The notes: generated by a model not told the origin, from the sequence alone. 21,709 nucleotides of DNA from JAKLEX01 sp035327525 (GCA_035327525.1 DAOLDC010000009.1:1-21709); one strand, 5' to 3'; positions 13,321-21,544 are shown, counted from the first letter of the stretch. Program-made: numbers and translations.

Positions 13321-13391
13321 CGCCCAGCAGGACTCGAACCTGCGACCCTCCGCTTAAGAGGCGGGTGCTCTACCAGCTGAGCTATGGGCGG
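13319..13391 (-). tRNA. tRNA-Lys (anticodon CTT)
   Basis: Acceptor CCGCCCA / TGGGCGG, D arm GCTCAGCTGGTAGAGC, anticodon loop CTCTTAA (CTT) and T arm GCAGGTTCGAGTCCTGC. The first pair of the anticodon stem is a C-A mismatch. The tRNA starts with C, which is uncommon. CCA is not encoded. Confidence 0.94.
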
Positions 13392-13467
13392 TTTGTGTAA
13401 TTTTGTAAATTCAATAAATTTTTCTAATAAAAATTTCAGCATATCACTAACAGCTTTGTTTTTATTG

Positions 13468-13551
13468 TGCTCAGGGCGGGAGTCGAACCCGCATCCGCTT
13501 TAGCAGACAACATTTTAAGTGTTGCGCGTATACCAATTCCGCCACCCGAGC
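13468..13551 (-). tRNA. tRNA-Leu (anticodon TAA)
   Basis: Acceptor GCTCGGG / CCTGAGC with one G-U pair, anticodon stem CAACA / TGTTG with loop CTTAAAA (TAA), a long variable arm (TCTGC / GCGGA) and T arm GCGGGTTCGACTCCCGC. CCA is not encoded. Confidence 0.95.
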
Positions 13552-13628
13552 AGTTATCTTTTTTAAATAATGTTTGTTCACCAAAAAAAATAAAACCTAT
13601 CTTTAAATTTTTTTTCAAACACTACTTG

Positions 13629-13700
13629 AGGCGTGGGCGGGAATCGAACCCGCGCATGGAGGATTTGCAGTCCCCAGCGTTTCCACTTCGCCACCACGCC
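13629..13700 (-). tRNA. tRNA-Cys (anticodon GCA)
   Basis: Acceptor GGCGTGG / CCACGCC, anticodon loop CTGCAAA (GCA), T arm GCGGGTTCGATTCCCGC, and discriminator U73, the known tRNA-Cys identity base. Its 5' end lies only three bases after the rbfA stop codon, so it is probably cut out of the infB-rbfA transcript. CCA is not encoded. Confidence 0.96.
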
Positions 13701-13703
13701 ATT

Positions 13704-14039
13704 CTAAATTTCTTTTGTTAAATCGTCAATTCTCTGACGCTTCTTTTCGCCAACGTCAATCAAAAAATTAAACCATGGAATATGTTGTAATCTTGTTTCT
13801 GACTTTACGAATTCTCGAAACTCGTTCAAATTTCTTTTCAAAAAATCCATTGCTTTTTCTTCTGAATCTTCTGGAAAAACTGTAACAAAAATATCAGCTC
13901 TTTGGAAGTCTGTTGATAATCTTACACTAGTAACGGTAATCATAGAATTTTGATTTGCCTCCCTTAGAATAAATTCGGCCGCAGCATGACCGAGTATTTC
14001 TAATATTTTTTCTTTTCTATGAGGATGATTATCTATCAT
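13704..14039 (-). CDS. rbfA: Ribosome-binding factor A
   Basis: RbfA is a one-domain KH-like factor that helps mature the 16S rRNA 5' end in the small subunit and is linked to cold adaptation. The 111-aa length is normal. Typical blocks are IDNHPHRKEKILEILGHAAAEFI near the start, ITVTSVRLSTDFQRADIFVTVFP (the core strands) and LQHIPWFNFLIDVGEKKRQRIDDL at the end. It starts one base after the infB stop (TAA-A-ATG), so translation is coupled. tRNA-Cys follows directly. Confidence 0.95.
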   Translation of the reverse strand: MIDNHPHRKEKILEILGHAAAEFILREANQNSMITVTSVRLSTDFQRADIFVTVFPEDSEEKAMDFLKRNLNEFREFVKSETRLQHIPWFNFLIDVGEKKRQRIDDLTKEI

Positions 14040-14040
14040 T

Positions 14041-15582
14041 TTATTTTTTTACTTTTTCTATAATTTCAATTTCATCCCCTGGTACAATTTCGTATTTTGA
14101 TTCTATACATAGGCCAAATTCATTTCCTTCAGTAATTTCTGTTACTTTTGTTTTTTGGCTTTGTATTTCTTTTATTTTTCCACGACCAATGTCTTCACCT
14201 CTGCGCCAAATTTTTACTTCGCTTGAGACCTTCATTATTCCGCTCAATACTCTAGCGCCTAACACCTGGTTACTTTTTGTTTCATTGAATTTTTTCAAAA
14301 TCTTTGATTTTCCAACACTTTCCTCAACTTCGATTCTTGGTCTCTTATTTTCTATTTCTTTTTCTATCCAATCAACCAATTCATAAATTATATCAAATGT
14401 TTTTGTAACAACATTTAGTCTATCAATCATTATTTCGGCTTGTTTGTCTATATCAATACCAAAACCGACTATAATAGAATTTTCGTTGCCACTGGCAGTT
14501 TTGACATCGATTTCACTAATGTTTCCTGTTCCAATAGAAACTATTCTTATTTTTGAATTGATAGTCGGCATTTTTTTTAGCTCATGTTCAACTGCCTCTA
14601 TTGATCCGTGTGTATCTGCCTTGATTATAATTGGAACTGTAAAAATTTTTTCTTCGCCGGAATTGTCATTATTTTTTGCGAATCCGTTTTGTGATTCCTT
14701 GCTTTTTTGTGCCAAAAATAGTTCCTTGAACAAATCGCAACTTTTTTCGGCTTCTTTTTTTGTGTCGAATGCTTGGAATTTTTCACCCACAACAGGAAAG
14801 GCGTTCCAACCACATATTTTTACAGGTTTTGAAACCGTTGCTGATTTTATTGATTTACCATCATGATCTTCGAATATTCTAACTGGTGATAAATTGCCTT
14901 GGCAGGCCACAAATTGACCCTGCTTCAATGTTCCATCTTTTATTATTAGAGTTGCTGAAATACCCTTGTTCTTGTCCTTGTGAGCCTCTATTACAAAACC
15001 TTCTGCCATTGAAGATGTGTCCGCTTTCAGGCCCTCTACCTCAGAAGCAACCAGTATCAAATCAAGTAGGCCATTGATATTTGCGCCCGTTACAGCAGAT
15101 ATTTCTACTGCAGGAATTGTTCCACCATAACCTTCAACATAAATTTGATTTTCAATCAAATCATTTTTTACCTTCTCAATATTTGCTCGTGGAGAATCTA
15201 TTTTGTTGATTGCAACAATAAAAGAGAGTTTGTCGTTTTTTATACACTCTAGCGCCTCGATTGTTTGTGGCATTACACCATCTTCCGCAGAGATAATTAA
15301 TATGGCAATATCAGCAACTTTTGCACCTCTAGCTCTAACACCACAAAAAGCAGAATGTCCTGGCGTATCCAAAAAAGTTATTTTTTTTGTAATACCATCA
15401 GAATTTTTGTGTTCGATTTCGTACGCGCCCAAATGTTGTGTTATTCCGCCAGATTCCTTTGCAACAATATTCGAATGTCGAATATAATCAAGCAGGGTAG
15501 ATTTGCCATGATCAATATGACCCATTATAACTACAACGGGCGGTCTTTCTACTATTGTTTGTTGCTCTTTTCTTTCTGGCAT
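14041..15582 (-). CDS. infB: Translation initiation factor IF-2 (short form)
   Basis: IF-2 is the GTPase that delivers initiator tRNA and joins ribosomal subunits. G1 GHIDHGKST (residues 21-29), G3 DTPGHSAF, G4 NKID and G5 SAVTG are all present. They are followed by the domain II barrel, the domain III region (IIIKADTHGSIEAVEHEL) and the C-terminal fMet-tRNA-binding barrel (KILKKFNETKSNQVLGARVLSG). At 513 aa it lacks the long N-terminal region of most bacterial IF-2 proteins and starts just before the G domain, as is common in reduced CPR genomes. It sits between a DUF4446 gene and rbfA. An AT-rich hairpin (GTAGAA / TTCTAC, 15610-15631) lies in the 75-base gap upstream. Confidence 0.98.
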   Translation of the reverse strand: MPERKEQQTIVERPPVVVIMGHIDHGKSTLLDYIRHSNIVAKESGGITQHLGAYEIEHKNSDGITKKITFLDTPGHSAFCGVRARGAKVADIAILIISAEDGVMPQTIEALECIKNDKLSFIVAINKIDSPRANIEKVKNDLIENQIYVEGYGGTIPAVEISAVTGANINGLLDLILVASEVEGLKADTSSMAEGFVIEAHKDKNKGISATLIIKDGTLKQGQFVACQGNLSPVRIFEDHDGKSIKSATVSKPVKICGWNAFPVVGEKFQAFDTKKEAEKSCDLFKELFLAQKSKESQNGFAKNNDNSGEEKIFTVPIIIKADTHGSIEAVEHELKKMPTINSKIRIVSIGTGNISEIDVKTASGNENSIIVGFGIDIDKQAEIMIDRLNVVTKTFDIIYELVDWIEKEIENKRPRIEVEESVGKSKILKKFNETKSNQVLGARVLSGIMKVSSEVKIWRRGEDIGRGKIKEIQSQKTKVTEITEGNEFGLCIESKYEIVPGDEIEIIEKVKK

Positions 15583-15657
15583 TTTTTAATATAAATTTAA
15601 CTTACTTTGGTAGAATAAAATATTTTTCTACTACACTCTTGTTATTAGATACTATAC

Positions 15658-16140
15658 CTACACAATGCAGGATTCCTTCGCCTTTGTCAAAGCCAAAGTT
15701 TCTTCACCCGATAATTCCACATCGGATTTGTAGTTTTTTATGGACTTAATGAACAAGCTAATTCTGTCTCTGGCATGCAAACTGGATAGTATTATTCCAT
15801 CACCTTTTTCATTCAAAAATGCTGTAGCAAAACTTTTTCCACCAGATTCCAAGCCAGTAAACGCATTAAAGGATACAGATTGCACTGATCTAATACTGGT
15901 CGATAATCTTTTTTCAACATTAATAAGATGATTTTCAATTTCTGTTTTAAATTTTGAAAAATCATTTAATTCATTTTGAATTGTCAAAAAACTATCCTCC
16001 AATGAGGCCGCATTTTTGCCCCTCAAAAGTCTTTTGATTTTGATCTCAAGTCTAATATTCCAAATTAATAAAACCACAAAAACTAGAGATAATCCCAAAA
16101 CTATGTATATAATAATTTGTAAGTCGAATAAATTAATCAT
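15658..16140 (-). CDS. DUF4446 family membrane-anchored protein
   Basis: The 160-aa protein has one N-terminal transmembrane helix (about 8-28), then a basic stretch and an amphipathic coiled-coil helix. The conserved DUF4446 core follows: SVQSVSFNAFTGLESGGKSFATAFLNEKGDGIILSSLHARDRISLF is the recognisable part, spanning about residues 85-131. The usual end (GEETLALTKA) is also present. The function of the family is unknown. It is the first gene of the infB-rbfA-tRNA run on this strand, in which the 75-base gap before infB might allow a separate start. A -10 box eight bases before its ATG suggests a leaderless mRNA. Confidence 0.85.
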   Translation of the reverse strand: MINLFDLQIIIYIVLGLSLVFVVLLIWNIRLEIKIKRLLRGKNAASLEDSFLTIQNELNDFSKFKTEIENHLINVEKRLSTSIRSVQSVSFNAFTGLESGGKSFATAFLNEKGDGIILSSLHARDRISLFIKSIKNYKSDVELSGEETLALTKAKESCIV

Positions 16141-16147
16141 AGAAATT

Positions 16148-16154
16148 TATTATA
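16148..16154. promoter_or_regulatory. Overlapping divergent -10 boxes
   Basis: TATAAT on the - strand (16149-16154) and TATTAT on the + strand (16148-16153) share the same bases. They point at the DUF4446 ATG (16140, eight bases away) and the cysteine desulfurase ATGs (16159 and 16165). Only one direction can be melted at a time. The -35 regions are poor. Confidence 0.45.
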
Positions 16155-16158
16155 TAAC

Positions 16159-17358
16159 ATGTTAATGAAAACTAATAGAGTATTTTTGGATTATGCATCA
16201 ACCACGCCAGTCGATAACAAGGTTGTCAAAATTATGCAATTGTATTTGAATAAATTTTTTCATAATGCATCTGCATTGTATAGCGAAGGTGTTGCTAACA
16301 GACAAACAATAGATGATTGTAGAAAAAAAATATCCAGAATTGTTCAATCAAGGCAAAACGAAGTCATCTTTACTGGAAGTGGTACGGAAAGTATCAATTT
16401 GGCAATAATTGGAACAGTTAGAGAAATTGCTGAAAAAATAAAAAAAGAAAAAAAAGATTTTGTTCCACATGTTATAACAACAAATATTGAGCATGTTGCT
16501 GTTTTGGAATCAGTAAAAAGAATAGAAAAAGAAGGCGCTAGCGTAACATATTTGCCTGTTGCCGAAAACGGGCAAATTTCTGAAAACGATATTATAAATG
16601 CGCTGAGACCAGAAACAGTTCTGATTTCAGTAATGTTGGCAAATAATGAAATAGGCACAATTCTACCAATCAGAAAAATCGGAATTGCAATTTCAAAATA
16701 CAAAAAAGAAAATAACAGATCAAGAAATAGTTTTCCATACTTTCACACCGACGCTAGTCAAGGCCCAAATTATTTGGAAATAAATATTGATCAATTATCT
16801 GTCGACATGATGACGCTGGACGGTTCAAAAATATATGGGCCAAAAGGCGTTGGCTGTTTGATCAAAAAAAGTTTTGTTCCACTCCAACCAGTTTTGTACG
16901 GCGGATCACATGAATTTGGTTTTCGACCGTCAACAGAAAATTTGCCACAAATTGTTGGCTTTACAAAAGCACTAGAAATCGCGGATGAAAATCGAGAAAA
17001 GGAATTTGTGCGATTATCAAAATTGCAAAATTATTTTTTTGAAAAAATAGTCTCACAAATTCCAAACACAAAAATAAATGGTGATACAAAAAATCGTTTA
17101 CCAAACAATATTTCTATTTGCATCGATGGATTGAACTCTGAGTTTGCCGTAATCCAAATGGATGACCAGGGTGTGTGCTGTGCTGCAATGTCAGCCTGCA
17201 AAAATCTGTCAGGGGAGGCAAATTCCTATGTTGTTGAAGCGATTTCTACTAATTGCGGTAGATCATCATTACGGTTTTCTATGGGTAGATTTACAAAAAA
17301 ATCTGATATTGATTTTGCAATAAAGGCTCTGAAAAAAATAACTAAAATAAATATATAA
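16159..17358 (+). CDS. iscS-like: Cysteine desulfurase (NifS/IscS-like, class V aminotransferase fold)
   Basis: This PLP enzyme takes sulfur from cysteine for tRNA thiolation or Fe-S clusters. The 399-aa chain shows FLDYASTTPVD at the start, TGSGTESINLA (72-82) and H112 that stacks on PLP. HTDASQ (196-201) and the PLP lysine K224 in GSKIYGPKGVG follow. The catalytic Cys is C347 in GVCCAAMSAC, and RFSMGRF lies near the end. The His that normally precedes the PLP lysine (HK) is Ser here, and three Cys cluster near the catalytic one. No iscU scaffold gene is next to it, so tRNA thiolation is a likely use. ATG 16165 is an alternative start; both are close to a -10 box, without SD. Confidence 0.95.
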   Translation: MLMKTNRVFLDYASTTPVDNKVVKIMQLYLNKFFHNASALYSEGVANRQTIDDCRKKISRIVQSRQNEVIFTGSGTESINLAIIGTVREIAEKIKKEKKDFVPHVITTNIEHVAVLESVKRIEKEGASVTYLPVAENGQISENDIINALRPETVLISVMLANNEIGTILPIRKIGIAISKYKKENNRSRNSFPYFHTDASQGPNYLEINIDQLSVDMMTLDGSKIYGPKGVGCLIKKSFVPLQPVLYGGSHEFGFRPSTENLPQIVGFTKALEIADENREKEFVRLSKLQNYFFEKIVSQIPNTKINGDTKNRLPNNISICIDGLNSEFAVIQMDDQGVCCAAMSACKNLSGEANSYVVEAISTNCGRSSLRFSMGRFTKKSDIDFAIKALKKITKINI

Positions 17359-17404
17359 CATCAACTTTATTTTTTTAAAAAATAATGTATTATAGATATT
17401 AATT

Positions 17405-18211
17405 ATGGAAGATTTAAACGCACAACAAATTGTATTATTAACATTATTAGTAAGCTTTGTTACATCGATTGCAACAGGCATAACTACCGTTTCTTTGTTA
17501 GAGCAGGCACCAGAGCCAATAACCCAAACAATCAATCGTGTTGTTGAAAAAACAGTCGAAAGAGTTGTCGAGGTAAAAGGTGACAACAACACAACGGTTG
17601 AAAGGGTTGTAGAAACAGTGGTTGTTAATGCAGAAGATTTAACAACCCAAGCAATCTCAAAAAATTCTGATAGTCTGGTAAGAATTTTTAATCGATCTGG
17701 CGATCTAAAAACTTTTGTTGGATTCGGAATAATTATTTCTGACACAGGAAATGTTCTGATGGACTCTAGAAATATTTCTTCGACAAATGATTATGTTGGA
17801 CAATTTGTATCTGGCGAGAAATCTCTAAATATTTCATTTCGAGAGCCAAACAACGCTTTTGCAATAATGAGCATAAAAGAGCCGTCTTCCGAAAAGTTTT
17901 TGCCAATCGTTATTGGTGACTCTCAATCATTAAAACTAGGTCAATCCGTTATTTCATTATCCGGACAATCCAATAACACAGTTTCCATCGGAATCGTTAG
18001 TTCATTAGATACAGTAGAGGTTGCAACAAATTCAGACCCAAGAACAGTTGTAAATAATATTGAAACATCCATAGAACCATCAAAGATCCAAAACGGTAGT
18101 ATTTTGTTGAATCTGAAAGGTGAATTGATTGGAATGAGAATCGGGTTAGATCAAACAAAACCAAGCACTTTTATGCCAGCCCAAAAAATCAAGGATTTTA
18201 TTTCATTATAA
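17405..18211 (+). CDS. Membrane-anchored trypsin-like (S1C/HtrA-type) protein, catalytic triad lost
   Basis: The 268-aa protein has an N-terminal transmembrane helix (about 9-31). A charged linker with the repeat RVVEKTVERVVE follows, typical of CPR exported trypsin-like proteins. The rest aligns with the HtrA/S1C fold: GFGIIISDTGNVLM matches the 'GSGFII..dG.ilT' strand, AFAIMSI matches 'DLAlLki', and QNGSILLNLKGELIGM matches 'GNSGGPLLNlkGevIGi'. In this alignment His is replaced by Arg122, Asp by Ala151, and Ser by Asn230. The protein is therefore probably a pseudoprotease that binds unfolded or surface proteins. It lies 21 bases upstream of clpB, so both may serve protein quality control. 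No PDZ domain follows. Confidence 0.85.
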   Translation: MEDLNAQQIVLLTLLVSFVTSIATGITTVSLLEQAPEPITQTINRVVEKTVERVVEVKGDNNTTVERVVETVVVNAEDLTTQAISKNSDSLVRIFNRSGDLKTFVGFGIIISDTGNVLMDSRNISSTNDYVGQFVSGEKSLNISFREPNNAFAIMSIKEPSSEKFLPIVIGDSQSLKLGQSVISLSGQSNNTVSIGIVSSLDTVEVATNSDPRTVVNNIETSIEPSKIQNGSILLNLKGELIGMRIGLDQTKPSTFMPAQKIKDFISL

Positions 18212-18232
18212 GCATTTTTAATATAAAAAAAT

Positions 18233-20905
18233 ATGATGCCACCATTCAAAAATTTCACAGCAAAAGCGAGAGAGGCGATAAAGCAATCGCACGAATTAGC
18301 AATAGAGAGGGGACAAAATCATGTCAACCCATCTCATCTTTTGACTGCATTGGTTTTGCAGGAAGAAAGCATGGTTGCCTCTATTCTTGATAAAGTTGGT
18401 GTTGATTCTTTGCTTTTGACCGAAACATTATTGGACTCCATAGAATCTCCAGAAAATGGAGAAGTTTTGTCGCCATCATTTCAAATGTATTTGGCACCTG
18501 AATTGGCACAGATAATCGAGCATTCTAATGTAATAACAAACTCTCTTGGTGATAGTTTTGTTTCAACCGAACATCTTTTTCTTGCCATGTTTGACATAAA
18601 AAGTTCAGCGAGAGAAATACTGGAAACTTTCAAAATAGACAAATCAGAAGTTTTAAAAATACTAAACGAGTTGAGAAATAGTAAGGTAGATATTACAAAA
18701 TCACCAAAAACTCTCAAAGCAATTCGTAAATTTACAGAAAGTCTGACCGAAAGGGCTGCACACAACAAGCTGGATCCTGTTATTGGTCGCGATCAGGAAA
18801 TCAATAGGGTTATTCAAATTTTGTCCAGAAGAACAAAAAATAATCCAATCTTAATTGGCGAGGCTGGTGTTGGAAAAACTGCAATTGTCGAAGGTTTGGC
18901 GTTGAGAATTTCAACGGGTGATGTTCCAGAGTCGTTAAAAGACAAGGAATTGGTGACATTGGATTTGGGATCATTGGTTGCTGGTACAAAATATCGTGGC
19001 GAATTTGAAGACAGGTTGAAAAAAATTATAAAAGAAGCAATACAATCTGAAGGCAAGATAATTCTGTTTATTGATGAAATACACACATTAGCGGGTGCCG
19101 GAGCATCAGAAGGTTCACTTGACGCTTCAAACATGCTCAAGCCGGCTCTAGCAAGAGGTGAAATAAAAGTAATTGGTGCGACCACACTAAAGGAATACCA
19201 AAAATACATAGAAAAAGATTCCGCATTAACACGCCGTTTTCAACCGGTGCATGTCAATGAACCATCAATTGAAGATGCTATTTCCATTATGAGAGGCCTA
19301 AAAGAAAAGTATGAACTGTATCACGGAGTCAGAATTTCTGACGATGCAATTGTTGCTTCGGTAGAGTTGTCTAGTAGATATATAACCGATAGATTTTTGC
19401 CAGACAAGGCAGTTGATTTGATTGATGAAGCATCTTCCGCACTAAAAATTTCATTAGAAAATATGCCACCAGAGCTAGAAAACACTCGCCGAAAAATAAT
19501 GAGACTTGAAATTGAAAAAGAAGCTCTAAAAAATGAATCAAAAAAATCCAAAAAAACTTCTGATAGACTAAAAGAAATAGAAAAAGATGTAGCAAATCAA
19601 AAAGAGGGAATAAAAGAATTAGAACTAAAATGGAAAAACGAAAAAGACACAATCGTTTCCATAAAAGACTTGAAATCAAAATTAGAAAAAGCCAGAATTG
19701 ATGCAGAGTCAGCAGAATTGACTGCAGATTTGACAAAAGCCGCCGAAATCAGATACGGACTTATTCCACAATTAGAAAAAGATCTAAAAGCAAAGGAAAA
19801 AAGACTAAAAACTCTCCAAAGCTCAAGACAAATTTTGAAGGAGAAAATTATGGAAGAGGATATTGCTTCCGTTGTTTCTCGTTGGACAGGAATTCCGGTC
19901 TCGAAAATGTTAGAAGAAGAAGCTACAAAATTGTCACGAATGGAAGAAGATTTGAAAAAAAGAATTATTGGTCAAGATAATGCTGTTCACAGAATTGCCG
20001 ATACGGTGAGAAGATCGCGCGCCGGTGTTGCAGATCCCAATCGTCCAATTGGATCTTTTATCCTACTTGGTCCGACCGGAGTTGGTAAAACAGAATTAAC
20101 AAAAGCGCTTGCTGAATTTATGTTTAATGACGACAAGGCATTGATTCGTGTTGATATGTCAGAATACATGGAAAGACATTCAATTTCAAAAATGATTGGT
20201 GCACCTCCAGGATATGTTGGACACGAAGAATCTGGTTCACTGACCGAGACCATTCGTCACCGACCTTATTCTGTAATTCTATTTGATGAAATAGAAAAAG
20301 CTCATCCAGAGGTTTTCAATATTTTACTGCAAGTACTAGATAATGGTCGTCTAACTGATGCAAAAGGTCGCCTGGTCAATTTCAAAAACTCAATAATTAT
20401 TTTGACTTCAAATATTGGCGCAGAGCATATTGATAAAATGGAAAAAATAGGATTCTCTGTTGGCGAAACAACCAATTCACAATATCAGGATGCAAAACAA
20501 AATGTTACAAAAGCCCTGAAGGATAATTTCCGACCAGAATTTTTAAATCGTCTGGACGATATAATTATTTTCGATATTTTGGATCAGGAATCAATCAAAA
20601 AAATTACTGAAATTCAAATTGATGAGGTTAGTAAGAGATTGGATCAGAAAGGAATTTTGTTAAAAGTTTCTGCTGGCGCGATTTCCCAATTGGCAAAGGG
20701 TGGATACGATCCACATTATGGTGCGCGACCACTAAAGCGCCTGATTCAAGATAAAATTCTAAATCCATTAGCCCAATTAATTATCAAATCAACTTTGACT
20801 GAAGGTGGTACTGTGAGTGTTGACCACAAAAATAAGGAGTTTGTTTTTGATGTAAAACACGGCAAAAAAATATCTAGTTTTACTGAGAATACTGTCAGTG
20901 TGTAA
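18233..20905 (+). CDS. clpB: ATP-dependent chaperone ClpB (Hsp100 disaggregase)
   Basis: ClpB pulls proteins out of aggregates together with DnaK. The 890-aa protein has the N-domain repeat (residues 5-150). AAA-1 has Walker A GEAGVGKT (209-216) and Walker B ILFIDEIHTL. A full ClpB middle coiled coil follows (about 410-530; LELKWKNEKDTI and AAEIRYGLIPQLEKDL are typical), which separates it from ClpC and ClpA. AAA-2 has Walker A GPTGVGKT (613-620), Walker B VILFDEIEKAH, and sensor 2 in GARPLKRLIQ. The pore loop is KYRGEFE in AAA-1 and GYVGHE in AAA-2. There are two possible ATGs in tandem (MMPPF). No HrcA/CIRCE operator or clear terminator is seen. Confidence 0.98.
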   Translation: MMPPFKNFTAKAREAIKQSHELAIERGQNHVNPSHLLTALVLQEESMVASILDKVGVDSLLLTETLLDSIESPENGEVLSPSFQMYLAPELAQIIEHSNVITNSLGDSFVSTEHLFLAMFDIKSSAREILETFKIDKSEVLKILNELRNSKVDITKSPKTLKAIRKFTESLTERAAHNKLDPVIGRDQEINRVIQILSRRTKNNPILIGEAGVGKTAIVEGLALRISTGDVPESLKDKELVTLDLGSLVAGTKYRGEFEDRLKKIIKEAIQSEGKIILFIDEIHTLAGAGASEGSLDASNMLKPALARGEIKVIGATTLKEYQKYIEKDSALTRRFQPVHVNEPSIEDAISIMRGLKEKYELYHGVRISDDAIVASVELSSRYITDRFLPDKAVDLIDEASSALKISLENMPPELENTRRKIMRLEIEKEALKNESKKSKKTSDRLKEIEKDVANQKEGIKELELKWKNEKDTIVSIKDLKSKLEKARIDAESAELTADLTKAAEIRYGLIPQLEKDLKAKEKRLKTLQSSRQILKEKIMEEDIASVVSRWTGIPVSKMLEEEATKLSRMEEDLKKRIIGQDNAVHRIADTVRRSRAGVADPNRPIGSFILLGPTGVGKTELTKALAEFMFNDDKALIRVDMSEYMERHSISKMIGAPPGYVGHEESGSLTETIRHRPYSVILFDEIEKAHPEVFNILLQVLDNGRLTDAKGRLVNFKNSIIILTSNIGAEHIDKMEKIGFSVGETTNSQYQDAKQNVTKALKDNFRPEFLNRLDDIIIFDILDQESIKKITEIQIDEVSKRLDQKGILLKVSAGAISQLAKGGYDPHYGARPLKRLIQDKILNPLAQLIIKSTLTEGGTVSVDHKNKEFVFDVKHGKKISSFTENTVSV

Positions 20906-20954
20906 GTGGATTTAAGACTATTAAACTATCAAGCAAAATGTACCAATTGAACAT

Positions 20955-20983
20955 TTGACAAAAATGCATTTTCGCAGTATTCT
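20955..20983 (+). promoter_or_regulatory. Promoter of the 21013 orphan locus
   Basis: TTGACA (20955-20960), a 17-base spacer and TATTCT (20978-20983). The leader is about 23 bases with the SD GAAAGGGG (20997-21004), eight bases before the ATG at 21013. Confidence 0.75.
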
Positions 20984-21012
20984 TTTTTTAGAACTTGAAA
21001 GGGGTTTGCAGA

Positions 21013-21153
21013 ATGAGCACATTTGTTGAGAAAAGAAAATCGTGGATGATAATTCTTGATTGGTTGTTTTGGCCAATAATGAAATTATCGACATATCCTG
21101 GTGAATCACCGCAAATGACGCATTTTTGGAATAATGCACATTTGTCTGTCTAG
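21013..21153 (+). CDS. 46-aa ORF, probable 5' part of a frameshifted gene
   Basis: The ORF has the only strong signals at this locus: promoter, SD AAGGGG and ATG. It encodes MSTFVEKRKSW, a hydrophobic stretch (MIILDWLFWPIMKL, about residues 12-25) and a polar end, then meets three stop codons in a row (TAG TAA TAG). The next ORF overlaps it by 20 bases in the +1 frame and continues for 124 codons. Either the two were one gene of roughly 165 codons broken by a one-base change, or this is a small membrane peptide translationally coupled to the next gene. No homologue is recognised. Confidence 0.5.
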   Translation: MSTFVEKRKSWMIILDWLFWPIMKLSTYPGESPQMTHFWNNAHLSV

Positions 21154-21508
21154 TAATAGTGTCAAAAATTTCGATCCAAGATTGATGGCGTATTGTCTTG
21201 GTGAGCCGGATGAAGCAAAAAAGGGCAAATTCTTGTTTCATCTACCAAGGTTTGGTGGCTGGAAAAAATATGTCGTAATCAAATCTGCTAATAGTGGATT
21301 GAAAAAATGGCACATTGGATGGGTAGCCAATGATCGAATTGGAATTTCTAGAATTCCCGTCAAGGGTCCAGTTCGAATGCTGATCGGACCCGAAAGTGTC
21401 AAATTTTTCGGAATAGATCTGGCATCTGGTCAACAGATCCAAATTTCGCGAGTTCATGACGGAAAAATTGGTGACCGCGGTATCTATGCGGGCACGATGC
21501 TGCTGTGA
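21134..21508 (+). CDS. Orphan protein, probable 3' part of a frameshifted gene
   Basis: The 124-aa product is rich in Gly, Lys, Trp and Ile, with a beta-strand pattern (KYVVIKSANSGLKKWHIGWV, then ISRIPVKGPVRMLIGPES). It ends GIYAGTMLL. No SD precedes its ATG, and the first residues (MHICLSSNSVKN) look like read-through sequence, not a designed start. The ORF is open only from within the previous ORF. Its GC is somewhat higher than that of clpB. An intrinsic terminator follows 36 bases after the stop. The family is unknown; an OB or SH3-like small barrel is only a guess. Confidence 0.55.
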   Translation: MHICLSSNSVKNFDPRLMAYCLGEPDEAKKGKFLFHLPRFGGWKKYVVIKSANSGLKKWHIGWVANDRIGISRIPVKGPVRMLIGPESVKFFGIDLASGQQIQISRVHDGKIGDRGIYAGTMLL

Positions 21509-21544
21509 ATATCGCTTCAATCATTAAACCTTTTCGCTAGAAAC

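Noticed and set aside
12093..13321. Simple attL/attR direct repeat at tRNA-Lys
   Set aside because: The shared sequence is better explained by conserved codons of a common protein (synonymous and conservative changes), copy A holds no tRNA 3' sequence beyond a few bases, and no integrase lies between the copies. The weaker idea of a mobile-element scar is kept as a finding.
13467..13721. + strand ORF of 84 codons
   Set aside because: It reads across tRNA-Leu and tRNA-Cys on the opposite strand, a well-known false ORF pattern.
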